In this document: positions 10,165 to 18,360 of the stretch, piece by piece
Layout of the letters: each line of letters opens with the position of its first letter
How positions within the stretch are numbered: position 1 is the first letter of the stretch
Assembly (NCBI GenBank): GCA_018241125.1
Contig: JAFEEL010000020.1
Span: 62,001-126,000 of the forward strand
Origin: Pseudomonadota bacterium
GTDB lineage: Bacteria; Pseudomonadota; Gammaproteobacteria; Xanthomonadales; Xanthomonadaceae
Direction: 5' to 3'
DNA: 64,000 nt
Notes under the pieces: model-generated
Database searches by the model: none
Told to the model about the DNA's origin: nothing
Seen by the model: the letters and a program-made list of their open reading frames with translations, nothing else
Made by a program: the position numbers and the translations under genes

Positions 10165-11351
10165 CACAACCTCCCACTCAAGTCACCGAACGCAAACGCT
10201 GGTTCGAAATCCACCCCGCGCTGGAAGCCCATCGCCTGGAAACGCTCACCCATCGCCTCGGGCATGGTGAGCATCCGCGCTTCCTGCGCCAGCCGCAGGC
10301 GTTCGACCTCGGGCAACTCCTGCGCGGCCTGCAACAACTCACCCAAGCCGTTGCCGAGCAGGAAGTGCGCCTGCGCGCAGTAGCCGGACAAATCGAAACC
10401 GATGCGCGTGCCGGCCTGCGCCAGCGCGGTGAAATCCACCGAGGCGGTGATGTCCTGCAAGCCCGGCCACAGGAACGGGTCGTTGTGGGCGCGGTGGCGG
10501 TAATGGCACAGCAAGGTGCCGTCGCTGCGCTCGGGCGAATAGTATTCGCGGCGCGGATAGCCGTAGTCGATGAACAGCATCGCGCCGCGCTCGAGCGTGC
10601 CGGCTACCGCGTCGATCCAGAACGGCAACTGCGGCAGCGCCTCGGAGCGGTAGCCATCGGGCATGCGCGATTCCAGCCCGCGCTCGACATGGCGCAGCGC
10701 CTGCGCGAGCAACGCATCGGCCGGGCGCGTCGTCCACACGAATGCGCCATTTTCGTCGAGCCCGACGCACTGCTCGAACGCCTGCCCGTCGTCGATGACA
10801 AAGCGCGTGGTCGGCAGCGCGTCGAGCACCTCGTTGGCGAACAGCACGCCCTGCCACGGCTCGTGCGGCGGCACGTCGAGCCATGCCACGCGCGCGCACA
10901 AATCCGCCGGCAGGTTCGCATGCAGGCGCTCGCGCTGGCGCTGGCGCAAGTCGGCGGAGGGTTCCAGAAGCAAATACCGTTGCGGCAGCGCGTCGCATTC
11001 GGCCAAGCGCTCCAGTGCCCGCTGCGCGAACGCGCCGCTGCCACCGCCGAGTTCGAAAAAGACACTTTCCGCACCGATCTGGCGCAGCACCGGCGCCAGT
11101 GCATCGGCCACACACGTTGCGAACAGACCGCCCAGTTCAGGGGCGGTGACAAAATCGCCATCGACCCCGAACTTGTGCGCCCCGGCGCTGTAATAGCCCA
11201 GCCCGGGTGCGTACAGCGCCAGCTCCATGTAACGCCAGAACGGCAGCGCACCGCCGGCATCGGCGATGGCTTTGCCAATCAACGCCGCCAACCGTTCGCT
11301 GTGCGCACGCGCATCGGCGTCGGGGGCAGGCAGTTCGGTCGGTCGGCGCAT
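10164..11351 (-). CDS. Class I SAM-dependent methyltransferase, MidA/NDUFAF7 family
   Basis: This 395-aa protein shows the family hallmarks: an N-terminal LPFWRYMELALYAPGLGYYSAG, SAM-binding motif FFELGGGSGAFA (about residues 97-108), the NEVLDALP motif and MLFIDYGYPRREYY. The mitochondrial relative NDUFAF7/MidA symmetrically dimethylates an arginine of a complex I subunit (NDUFS2); the target of bacterial homologues is generally unknown. It is interesting that an NDUFA9-like protein is encoded 2 kb away, but no nuo genes lie in the window. It is divergent from the DUF2147 gene and overlaps the downstream VanZ-like gene. Confidence 0.87.
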   Translation of the reverse strand: MRRPTELPAPDADARAHSERLAALIGKAIADAGGALPFWRYMELALYAPGLGYYSAGAHKFGVDGDFVTAPELGGLFATCVADALAPVLRQIGAESVFFELGGGSGAFAQRALERLAECDALPQRYLLLEPSADLRQRQRERLHANLPADLCARVAWLDVPPHEPWQGVLFANEVLDALPTTRFVIDDGQAFEQCVGLDENGAFVWTTRPADALLAQALRHVERGLESRMPDGYRSEALPQLPFWIDAVAGTLERGAMLFIDYGYPRREYYSPERSDGTLLCHYRHRAHNDPFLWPGLQDITASVDFTALAQAGTRIGFDLSGYCAQAHFLLGNGLGELLQAAQELPEVERLRLAQEARMLTMPEAMGERFQAMGFQRGVDFEPAFAFGDLSGRL

Positions 11352-11495
11352 GCCGGCTCAGGCAAAGGGCGAGCTGGCTATTGAAGCACGCCACCGGCCA
11401 CGCCGCGAACCGTGACCCGGTACGCGCATCGCCAAGCGAACGCGCTACTATCATCGGCACGCAGCCCCCACCCCACAACCCACGGGAGACGCTCC

Positions 11496-11969
11496 ATGCG
11501 CAAGATCCAGTTGATCGTCGCGGCCGGCCTGCTCGGTCTGTTGTCCAGCGCGGCGGCTTGGGCGGAAGACTTGAGTTCCCCGATCGGCACCTGGAAGACC
11601 ATCGACGACAAGACCGGCAAGCCCAAGTCGCTGGTGACCATCACCGAGGCCAACGGCAAGCTGATGGGCAAGATCGTGGAGTTGTTCCGCGAGCCGGGCG
11701 AAGACCCCGATCCGGTCTGCGACAAGTGCACCGGCACCTTGCACAACCACAAGATCAAGGGCTTGACGATCATGTGGGGCTTCGCGAAGGACGGCAGCCA
11801 GTGGACCGGCGGGCGCATCTTCGACCCGCAGAAGCCCGGCAACGATCAAGACCCGTACAAGGCCAAGCTGACCCTCACCGATGGCGGGCGCAGTCTGGTC
11901 GTGCGCGGCTACATCGGTTTTTCGTGGATCGGCCGCAGCCAGACCTGGCACCGCGTGGAAGGCAAGTAA
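11496..11969 (+). CDS. DUF2147 secreted protein
   Basis: The 157-aa product has a signal peptide (MRKIQLIVAAGLLGLLSSAA...AWA, cut near AED). The mature part has the DUF2147 pattern: IGTWKTIDDKTGKPKSLVTI, GKLMGKIVEL, a CDKCTG cysteine pair, GLTIMWGF, the WTGGRIFDPQ segment and LVVRGYIGFSWIGRSQTW near the end. It is probably a periplasmic lipocalin-like beta-barrel; its ligand and role are unknown. The ATG at 11496 is preceded by GGGAGA and begins the signal peptide; the frame is open for 28 more codons upstream, which look non-coding. It is divergent from the MidA-like gene with 144 bp between them. Confidence 0.85.
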   Translation: MRKIQLIVAAGLLGLLSSAAAWAEDLSSPIGTWKTIDDKTGKPKSLVTITEANGKLMGKIVELFREPGEDPDPVCDKCTGTLHNHKIKGLTIMWGFAKDGSQWTGGRIFDPQKPGNDQDPYKAKLTLTDGGRSLVVRGYIGFSWIGRSQTWHRVEGK

Positions 11970-12059
11970 GCGCTTGTCCGCGGCGATCGCAACGGCTGCG
12001 CGCACGCCCGCACGCAGCCGTCGGCACAGCGCCATGATCGGCACACCGGGGGCGCCGGC

Positions 12060-12800
12060 GTGAGCGGCCAGCGTCCGGTCGCGCTGGTCACCGGCGCCTC
12101 GCGCCGCATCGGCGCGGCCATCGCCCGCCGCTTGCACGCCGGCGGATACGACCTCGCCCTGCACCACCGCCGCGACGACGACCGCATGGACGCGCTGTGC
12201 GCCGAGCTGGAATCGGTGCGCGCCGGCAGCACGCTGGAGTTGCGCGCCGATCTGGCCGACCTCGATGCCTTGCCGTTGCTGGTCGCCGACACGGTGGCGC
12301 GCTATTCCCGCATCGATGCGCTGATCAACAACGCCGCCGCGTTTTTTCCCACGCCGATCGGCCACGCCACCGCGGCGCAGTGGGATGCCCTGTTTGCCGC
12401 CAACGCCCGCGCACCGTTTTTTCTGGCGCAAGCCGCCGCCCCGCATCTGGCCGCCACCGGCGGAGCCATCGTCAACCTGGTGGATGTCTACGCCGAGCGA
12501 CCGCTCAAGGATCACGCCATCTACTGCATGGCCAAGGCGGCCTTGCTCATGCTCACGCAGGCGCTGGCCAAGGATCTGGCGCCGAAAGTGCGGGTGAACG
12601 CGATCGCACCGGGCGTGGTGCTGTGGCCGGAAGGCGACCACGATGCGGCCCGCCACGCCAAACTGCTGGCCAACACCGCGCTGGGGCGCGCCGGCGAGCC
12701 CGACGACGTTGCCGCCGCAGCCTTCTATCTGCTCGCCGATGCGCGCTACACGACCGGCGAAGTGCTGCACGTGGACGGTGGGCGCAAGCTGGCGATCTGA
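12060..12800 (+). CDS. Pteridine-reductase-like short-chain dehydrogenase (FolM/PTR1 type)
   Basis: A 246-aa classical SDR with VTGASRRIGAAIARRLH at the N-terminus. The basic RR after TGAS resembles the NADPH-binding TGxxxRxG motif of pteridine reductases. INNAAAFF, a catalytic Tyr and Lys in YCMAKAAL, and IAPGVVLWPEG follow; the last segment is close to pteridine reductases. It would reduce dihydropterins such as dihydrofolate or dihydromonapterin with NADPH. The start is a GTG at 12060. folK (14.7 kb), folE (38.8 kb) and the pterin-dependent phhA (45.3 kb) lie in the same window, which supports but does not prove the pterin assignment. Another SDR activity is possible. Confidence 0.8.
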   Translation: MSGQRPVALVTGASRRIGAAIARRLHAGGYDLALHHRRDDDRMDALCAELESVRAGSTLELRADLADLDALPLLVADTVARYSRIDALINNAAAFFPTPIGHATAAQWDALFAANARAPFFLAQAAAPHLAATGGAIVNLVDVYAERPLKDHAIYCMAKAALLMLTQALAKDLAPKVRVNAIAPGVVLWPEGDHDAARHAKLLANTALGRAGEPDDVAAAAFYLLADARYTTGEVLHVDGGRKLAI

Positions 12801-12872
12801 AGCGCGCCCTCGGCTCGAACACGCACGACAGGTCGGCATTCGCAGCCGCGCCAGTGCTGTTATGCTGTGCCC

Positions 12873-13541
12873 ATGAGTGCATCCGTCGACGACGAGCGCC
12901 CCGCTCCGACATTCATCCCCGCGCGCAAGGGCCGGCCACGCAGTGCCGCCGACCGCATCGGCGACTCCATCTTGCAGTTGCTCTCGAATCTGCCCGATAC
13001 CAACGAGGGCGCGAGCCTGGCCCCGGAAGTGCGCTCGCGCGCCATCGCCGAGGCGGCCGCGCGCAAGGCCGCGTTGATCGCCGGCACCCTGGCGTTGCCG
13101 CCCGGGCCGCTGGGCTGGCTGACCGTGCTGCCCGAGCTGTTCGCGATCTGGAAGATCCAGGCGCAGATGGTGGCCGACATCGCCGGTGCCTACGGCCGCC
13201 ACTGGCAGCTCACCCGCGAGCAGATGCTGTTCTGCCTGTTCCGCCACACCGCCGCGCAGGCCTTCCGCGACATCGCCGTGCGCGTGGGCGAGCGCTGGCT
13301 GGTGAACGCCGCCAGCACCTCCACGATTCGTGCGATCTCGCGCAAGATCGGCGTGCGTCTGGGCGAGCGCGGTGCGGTTCACGGCATCGCCCGCTGGTTG
13401 CCGCTGGTGGGTGCGATGGGCGTGGGTGCGTATGCGTGGTACGACACCCGCCACGTCGCGCGCACCGCGATCAACCTGTTCGCGATCGAATCGGCGGCCG
13501 GTCGCGCCTTCGATTTCGACGAAGGGTCGCTGTACGACTGA
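12873..13541 (+). CDS. EcsC-family-like protein
   Basis: This 222-aa protein starts with a basic, Pro-rich stretch. A helical core follows with KAALIAGTLALPPGPLGWLT, VLPELFAIWKIQAQMVADIA and AYGRHWQLTREQMLFCLF, the pattern of EcsC-type proteins. A C-terminal hydrophobic stretch is WLPLVGAMGVGAYAWY. EcsC family proteins are poorly characterised and are often near membranes or ABC systems. I chose the ATG at 12873 over a GTG two codons earlier. A TATGCT -10-like box (12861-12866) ends 6 bp before it, so the message could be leaderless. No operon partner is obvious. Family placement is by sequence pattern only. Confidence 0.7.
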   Translation: MSASVDDERPAPTFIPARKGRPRSAADRIGDSILQLLSNLPDTNEGASLAPEVRSRAIAEAAARKAALIAGTLALPPGPLGWLTVLPELFAIWKIQAQMVADIAGAYGRHWQLTREQMLFCLFRHTAAQAFRDIAVRVGERWLVNAASTSTIRAISRKIGVRLGERGAVHGIARWLPLVGAMGVGAYAWYDTRHVARTAINLFAIESAAGRAFDFDEGSLYD

Positions 13542-13550
13542 GCGCCCGCC

Positions 13551-13755
13551 CCTGTCCGTGCGGGAAAGGGGTTAGGGTGAGGGGCTGGCGATTACGTACA
13601 ACTGATCAAACGTACGTGGATCAAGCACTGCGTGTGCCAACCCACATTGGGAAGCGCTGATTCGTCGGCGTTTCCCACACGCCATGGATGGCGCACGCTG
13701 ACAAACCCACAGCCTGCCCCCGCGCAGGCGGGGGATGGATTTGTTCCGCGATTTC
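13551..13755. repeat. Second mosaic of palindromic units, with a nested hairpin
   Basis: This gap contains degenerate copies of units seen at 1.8-1.96 kb: GGATCAAGCACTGCGTG (cf. 1885-1902), GGGAAGCGCTGATTCGTCGG...TTTCCC (cf. 1936-1963), CACGCCATGGATGGCGC (cf. 1916-1933) and GCTGACAAACCCA...ATGGATTTGTTCC (cf. 1816-1845). The last is split by a hairpin CCCCCGCGCAGGCGGGGG. A GC-rich stretch at 13551-13585 (CCCTGTCCGTGCGGGAAAGG) starts the region. The order differs from the first cluster. Confidence 0.65.
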
Positions 13756-13772
13756 ATTGGGGAATTGCCGCC

Positions 13773-14615
13773 TCACGCCTTGATCCGGAATGCCTCCTGC
13801 AACGCGCCTCCGTCGAAGCCCGGGGGTGTTTCACCGGTGCTGGCAAAGCGATACAACGCCGCCGAATAGATACCGGCCAGCGCCGCCTGTACCAGCGAAA
13901 TGCCGAGAATGGCCATGATGGTCAGACCGCCGATGCCGATCGCCACGGCCGGCATGTTGCGCGCGCCGACGATGGCCAGCCCGAAACCGACGACCATCAC
14001 CACCGCGGTGATGGCGCCGAACACCACGCCGATGCCGGCGTTGCCGATCAGGTTCTCGCCCCAGTTGCGGCGCAGCAGTTCGACGCTCTGCTTGATCGCA
14101 TCGATCGGGCCGACATCCTGCGTCACCAGCACCGGCACCACCATCGCGGTGGCCACCGTCCAGGCCGCGCCGATCAGGCCGATCACGATCCGCCCGAGGA
14201 ACCCGGCGCGCTGCTCCAGCGAGCGCAGGATGATGCCGACGGTCGCAGCGATCAGCGCATATCCCAGAATCGGCACGATCTTGCTGCGGGCGATGGCAAA
14301 GCCATCGGCCAAGGTGGGATTGCCGCCGTCGAGACGGATCATCGCCGCACCGACCAGCGCGGTGTTGCAGAAGAAGATCACCGTGTACTGGGCGACGTAG
14401 AACAAGAACATCCAGATGTACATCGGCCCCGGGAGCGGCTCACCACGATGGAACTGGTGAAAAGTACCCGAGGCCAGCAGGGGCACAATGAAGGTCAGCG
14501 CAACCACGGTGGTGGCGATCGCCGACAACAGCGGGAACACCAGCAGTTCCTTGTCGGAGCGCAGCACCGCCGCGCTGGCCTTCACCAGCTCCCAACTGCG
14601 CGCGAACTTGCCCAT
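13773..14615 (-). CDS. DUF6159-like polytopic membrane protein
   Basis: A 280-aa integral membrane protein. The cytoplasmic N-terminus MGKFARSWELVKASAAVLRSD is followed by KELLVFPLLSAI, the pattern of DUF6159 proteins. About six hydrophobic segments follow, including VVALTFIVPLLAS, YIWMFLFYVAQYTVIFF, GYALIAATVGIIL, LIGAAWTVATAMVVPVLV, FGAITAVVMVVGFGLAIVG and LTIMAILGISLVQAAL. The ATG at 14615 starts at the conserved N-terminus; the frame is open 37 codons further but without conserved sequence. Function is unknown. folK lies 50 bp upstream on the same strand. Confidence 0.82.
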   Translation of the reverse strand: MGKFARSWELVKASAAVLRSDKELLVFPLLSAIATTVVALTFIVPLLASGTFHQFHRGEPLPGPMYIWMFLFYVAQYTVIFFCNTALVGAAMIRLDGGNPTLADGFAIARSKIVPILGYALIAATVGIILRSLEQRAGFLGRIVIGLIGAAWTVATAMVVPVLVTQDVGPIDAIKQSVELLRRNWGENLIGNAGIGVVFGAITAVVMVVGFGLAIVGARNMPAVAIGIGGLTIMAILGISLVQAALAGIYSAALYRFASTGETPPGFDGGALQEAFRIKA

Positions 14616-14665
14616 CGTGCCGACTCCGTGACGACTGTGACCATCATACGCCGCCTGCGCAACGA

Positions 14666-15163
14666 TCAATCCAGCCGCAGATCGGCTGGTGGCAACCGCA
14701 CGGCATGTTGCCGGCGCGCGGCCCACAGTGCGGCAAGGGTGCGGCCGTCACCGGGCACTACGGTATCGGGTGCGATCTGCGCCAGCGGCTGCAACACGAA
14801 CCCATGCCGAAGGTCGGGGCGCGGTATCTGCAAATGCGAATCGCCGCTCGGCGCCAGTTCGAGGTCGTCGAACAGCACGATGTCGATGTCCAGCGTGCGC
14901 GAGCCAAATCGCGGCCCGCTGCGATCGCGGCCCTGCGCGGCTTCCAGCGCGTGCAACCACGCATCCAGCGCATGCACGTCCAGCTCCGTACGCACGATGG
15001 CCGCGGCGTTGAGAAAATCCGGGCCGTCGAAACCCATCGCCGGGGTGCGCAGCACCGCCGAAAACGCCACTTCGCCGAAGCGTGCACGCAAGGCGTCGGC
15101 GGCCGCGCGCAGGTGGCGCTCGGGGTCGAGGTTGCTGCCAAGACTCAGGTAGGCGACATGCAC
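14666..15163 (-). CDS. folK: 2-amino-4-hydroxy-6-hydroxymethyldihydropteridine pyrophosphokinase (HPPK)
   Basis: Transfers pyrophosphate from ATP to 6-hydroxymethyl-7,8-dihydropterin in folate synthesis. The 165-aa product shows the HPPK signature: YLSLGSNLDPERHL at the N-terminus, the central GPRFGSRTLDIDIVLFDD motif whose Asp residues bind Mg-ATP, and the LQIPRPDLRHGFVLQPLAQI segment. The length is normal. It lies between the TPR-sulfotransferase gene (51 bp upstream) and the DUF6159-like gene, all on the minus strand, rather than next to folP or panB as in many gammaproteobacteria. Confidence 0.95.
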   Translation of the reverse strand: MHVAYLSLGSNLDPERHLRAAADALRARFGEVAFSAVLRTPAMGFDGPDFLNAAAIVRTELDVHALDAWLHALEAAQGRDRSGPRFGSRTLDIDIVLFDDLELAPSGDSHLQIPRPDLRHGFVLQPLAQIAPDTVVPGDGRTLAALWAARRQHAVRLPPADLRLD

Positions 15164-15214
15164 GAGCGGGCGATCGGGGTGGGCGGTCGATGCGCGGGCA
15201 TCGACCGCAGGCCG

Positions 15215-17314
15215 CTAGTCCACCGCATAGCCGAGCCGCTGCGCCGACGGCTTGAGTGCCGCGAACGCATCGGGCCACAGGTGCGCATAAGCACGCCAGC
15301 GCCCAGCCGGCAGGCGCTCGGGCGGACCATCGGGGCCATACTGGGTTTGCGTTGCCGGGAACGAATCGGGTGCGCTGGGCAGGCCGGCGAAGCGCGCGAT
15401 CTCGGCCATCGCGTTGGCCGGCTCGGCGTGCAGGCGATCCATGTCCAGCAACAACACCGGCAGGCCCAACACGTCGCGGGCGAACAACAGGTGTTCGAGC
15501 TGGGCCGCCAGCCACTGCGCGCAAGCCAGCGGTTCGCTGAAGTTGGGCCCGGCCGGCGCCCCGAAAGCGGCCCAGTTCAGCAGCAGGTCGCGCGGATCGC
15601 GCATGGCCGCGAGCAAGCGCAGGCGCGGCAGTGCGTGGCGCAGCGCCGGCACCGTGCGCGCATCCCAGTGCGCCTGCCAATCGAACAGGCCGAGGTTGCC
15701 GGCGCGCAAGAACGGTTCGAGCGTGGCCGCATATTCGTCGGCGATGTCGGCGGCGACTTCGGTCATCGTCGCCGCGTCCAGCGCGCGGGAGATGAAATCC
15801 TCGGGAGGCCGGATCGTGCGCGGCGCGAACGATTGCTGGGTGAGCAGCAACGGACGGCTGGGAGCGTAGATCAGTGCGTTCGCCAGACGCTCGCCGCCAC
15901 TACCCGGCGGGCCCCACAGCAGCACCACCGGGTCGGCGTCGTCCCACGGCGCCGTTGGCGTGGGCAGCGCCCGCAGCGGCGCTTCGGGCAACGGCAGCGG
16001 AGCTGGCACTTCGCCCATGCCGGAAGCCGCGTCCAGCCAATCCACCACCGCCTCATCGGGCCGTTCCATGGCATCGAGCAAGTCGCCGCGGTACTGCAGC
16101 ATCGGTTTGCCGCCCAATCGCGGCAACAACGCGATCAAGGCCGTCAGGTGCGCATAGGCGGTGTCCGGTTCGCGGCGCCACTGGCAGACCACCTTGCCAA
16201 ACAAGGCGTCAGCCTGGGTGGGCACGTGCGCGAGCACGGCGTCGTAGCCGGCCTCGGCGGCCTGCATGCGCCCGTGCAACTGATCGTGGCGGGCCTGATT
16301 CAAGATCGCCACGGCGCTGTCGGGCGCGGCGCGACGCCAGCGATCGAGCACGTCCTGACGATCGGTTGCATCCTCGGCCACGGTGATGCGCGACGACCAG
16401 GCCGGATCGAACGTCGGCGCAGCCGCCACGACCTCGTCCCACACCACCCGCGCCAGTGCGCGGTCGCCGATGGCGTTCAGGGCTTGCTCGACGCCGGCGA
16501 TGGCCGGGGTGAACTCCGGTGCGCGCCCCAACAGGGCGCGATAGGCGTCCAGCGCGCCGTGGGCATCGCCACGGCGCAGCTTCAGCTCGGCCGCGACCAG
16601 CGCCACGCCGGTGTCGTGCGGATGCGTCGCCTGCCACTGCGCCAGCTCGATCGCTGCATCGTCGAGGCGATCTTGCGCCAGCAACGCCTGCACCAGCAGA
16701 CGGCGGGGTTCGATCGCCAGCCGATCCAGATCGCGGGCATTGCGCAGCACCTGCTCGGCGAACGCCGGATGGCCCTGGCGCAGGTACGCCATGCCCAACA
16801 GACACAGCATCTGCGGATCGTGCGGTCGCGCCTGCAAGGCGCGGCGGATGCGGTCGATGGCCGTCTGCACATCGCCCTGCGCCAGCGCGATCTGCGCCGA
16901 CAATGCGATCAACTGCGGGTGCTCGGCGTCGATCTTCTCGGCCAGGGAGAACTGTCGAAGCGCCTCGGCGGCATCGCCCCCGAGCAGCGCCAGTTGGACG
17001 CGCAGGACGTAAGCACCCAGTTGGTTGGGGTCGAGCGCCAAGGCGTGCGCGCTGGCGCGGTCGGCGGCGGCCATGTCGCCCTGCGCGTAGGCCAGCAGGG
17101 CGCGGCTGAAGTGATACAGCGATTCGTCCGGCGCCAGTTCGATGGCGCGCTCGAAGCTGGCCGCCGCACCGGTACCATCGCCCGCTTCGCGCAAGGCCAT
17201 TCCCAACAAGTGGTGTGCGTGTGCGCTGTCGGGCGCGCCGACGACCTCGGCACGCGCCAACGCCACCGCCTCGGGCGCCTTGGTGCGCAAGGCCATGATC
17301 ACGTCTTCCAACAT
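15215..17314 (-). CDS. TPR-repeat protein with C-terminal sulfotransferase domain
   Basis: This 699-aa protein has an N-terminal array of TPR-like repeats (about 25-410; for example AHHLLGMALREAGDGTGAAA and LLCLLGMAYLRQGHPAFAEQ with small/large residue spacing). A sulfotransferase domain follows from about residue 440, with a 5'-phosphosulfate loop VLLWGPPGSGGERLANALIY and LLAAMRDPRDLLLNW, a 3'-phosphate loop-like RDPRD segment. It likely transfers sulfate from PAPS to a peptide or glycan, the TPR array presenting the acceptor. I chose the ATG at 17314: a TACAAT -10-like box covers 17343-17348, so the alternative ATG at 17344 would sit inside the promoter. No PAPS-synthesis genes lie in the window. 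Confidence 0.8.
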   Translation of the reverse strand: MLEDVIMALRTKAPEAVALARAEVVGAPDSAHAHHLLGMALREAGDGTGAAASFERAIELAPDESLYHFSRALLAYAQGDMAAADRASAHALALDPNQLGAYVLRVQLALLGGDAAEALRQFSLAEKIDAEHPQLIALSAQIALAQGDVQTAIDRIRRALQARPHDPQMLCLLGMAYLRQGHPAFAEQVLRNARDLDRLAIEPRRLLVQALLAQDRLDDAAIELAQWQATHPHDTGVALVAAELKLRRGDAHGALDAYRALLGRAPEFTPAIAGVEQALNAIGDRALARVVWDEVVAAAPTFDPAWSSRITVAEDATDRQDVLDRWRRAAPDSAVAILNQARHDQLHGRMQAAEAGYDAVLAHVPTQADALFGKVVCQWRREPDTAYAHLTALIALLPRLGGKPMLQYRGDLLDAMERPDEAVVDWLDAASGMGEVPAPLPLPEAPLRALPTPTAPWDDADPVVLLWGPPGSGGERLANALIYAPSRPLLLTQQSFAPRTIRPPEDFISRALDAATMTEVAADIADEYAATLEPFLRAGNLGLFDWQAHWDARTVPALRHALPRLRLLAAMRDPRDLLLNWAAFGAPAGPNFSEPLACAQWLAAQLEHLLFARDVLGLPVLLLDMDRLHAEPANAMAEIARFAGLPSAPDSFPATQTQYGPDGPPERLPAGRWRAYAHLWPDAFAALKPSAQRLGYAVD

Positions 17315-17367
17315 GGGGGCAGATCCGTCGCGGGAAACACGCATTGTAGCCTGCGCCGGCGGGAGGC

Positions 17368-18360
17368 TCAGGCGCGGACTGCGACCGCGTCGGAAAGCCG
17401 CGCACACACCCACTTCTCCGCGAAGCCCTGCAAACTGGCGCCTTCCAGAAAGCCGCAGTGGCCGCCGTGCGCGGCGATGACCAGCTGCGCCAGTGCGGGC
17501 AGTTGCAAGCGCTGGAAGTCGGCGATCGGGATCACCGGGTCGTCGACGGCGGCCAGCAAGCTCGCCGGCACCGACAAGCCGGCCAACCGGTCGCCGGCGA
17601 TGCAGTAGCCGTCGAAGTAATCGGCCAGGGTCGGAAAATCGGTGTAACGCCCAACCATCCACGCAGTCAACGCCCGCATGTCCTGCTTGAGCACGGCATC
17701 GGCGAAATCGTGGCGCTGCGGAAAGGCGGCGCGCTTGCGGCGCAACGAGGCGCGCCACTTGCGCATGAAGTAGCCGTGATACAACGGTAGCCCGGTTTCC
17801 AATGCGGTCAGCACCGCCGCTGGGTCGAGCGCCGGGCACACCGCGGCGACGTGGCGCAGGTCGATACCCGCCGCCGGTGCGCGCAGGCCCAAGCGCAGGG
17901 CGAAGTTACCGCCCAGCGAAAACCCTGCCGCCATGAACGGTTGCTGCGGAAACATGCGCGAGACGACCTGCGCCGCGCCGACCACTTCGTCGATCCGGCA
18001 CGAGTGGAAGGGATCTTCGTTGAGTCGGTGGGTATCGCCATGGTCGCGGAAGTTCAGGCGGAACACATCCAGACCCGCGGCCAGCAGCGTGGCGGCCGTG
18101 TGCAGGATGTAACCCGATTCGACGCTGCCTTCCCAGCCGTGCAGCAGCAGCACCAATCCGCGCGGGTCGCGCGGCAGGGTCGTGTGGAAACCTTGCAGGC
18201 GCACGCCGCCACCGACCTCCAGGATGTGCTCGACACTGCGGGCGCCCAGCCGATCCAGGGCGCGCGCGCCGCGACGGCGGCGCGCTGCGCTGGAGGACAG
18301 CAGCGACTGCAGGTGTGCCCCGCGCAGCCAGCGCGGCGGGATGAATCTTGCGGCGATCAT
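17368..18360 (-). CDS. YheT-like alpha/beta hydrolase
   Basis: A 330-aa alpha/beta-hydrolase of the YheT (ABHD1/3-like) family. The N-terminus IPPRWLRGAHLQSLLSS is typical. LLLHGWEGSVESGY is the oxyanion region, GFSLGGNFALRLG contains the nucleophile Ser, AVDDPVIP the acid, and AHGGHCGFL the catalytic His. Family members act as esterases or acyl hydrolases on poorly known lipids. The ATG at 18360 overlaps the stop of the upstream acyltransferase gene by ATGA, suggesting a two-gene lipid-related operon; the frame is open 67 codons further only as a shadow of that gene. Confidence 0.88.
   Translation of the reverse strand: MIAARFIPPRWLRGAHLQSLLSSSAARRRRGARALDRLGARSVEHILEVGGGVRLQGFHTTLPRDPRGLVLLLHGWEGSVESGYILHTAATLLAAGLDVFRLNFRDHGDTHRLNEDPFHSCRIDEVVGAAQVVSRMFPQQPFMAAGFSLGGNFALRLGLRAPAAGIDLRHVAAVCPALDPAAVLTALETGLPLYHGYFMRKWRASLRRKRAAFPQRHDFADAVLKQDMRALTAWMVGRYTDFPTLADYFDGYCIAGDRLAGLSVPASLLAAVDDPVIPIADFQRLQLPALAQLVIAAHGGHCGFLEGASLQGFAEKWVCARLSDAVAVRA

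Noticed and set aside
10195..10215. GGTTCGAAATCC resembling a tRNA T-arm
   Set aside because: It is inside the MidA-like coding sequence with no acceptor or anticodon stems around it.
14705..17608. 967-codon plus-strand frame opposite folK and the TPR-sulfotransferase
   Set aside because: It is a mirror of the real minus-strand genes, rich in Arg/Gln/Ala/Gly, with no recognisable domain or ribosome site.
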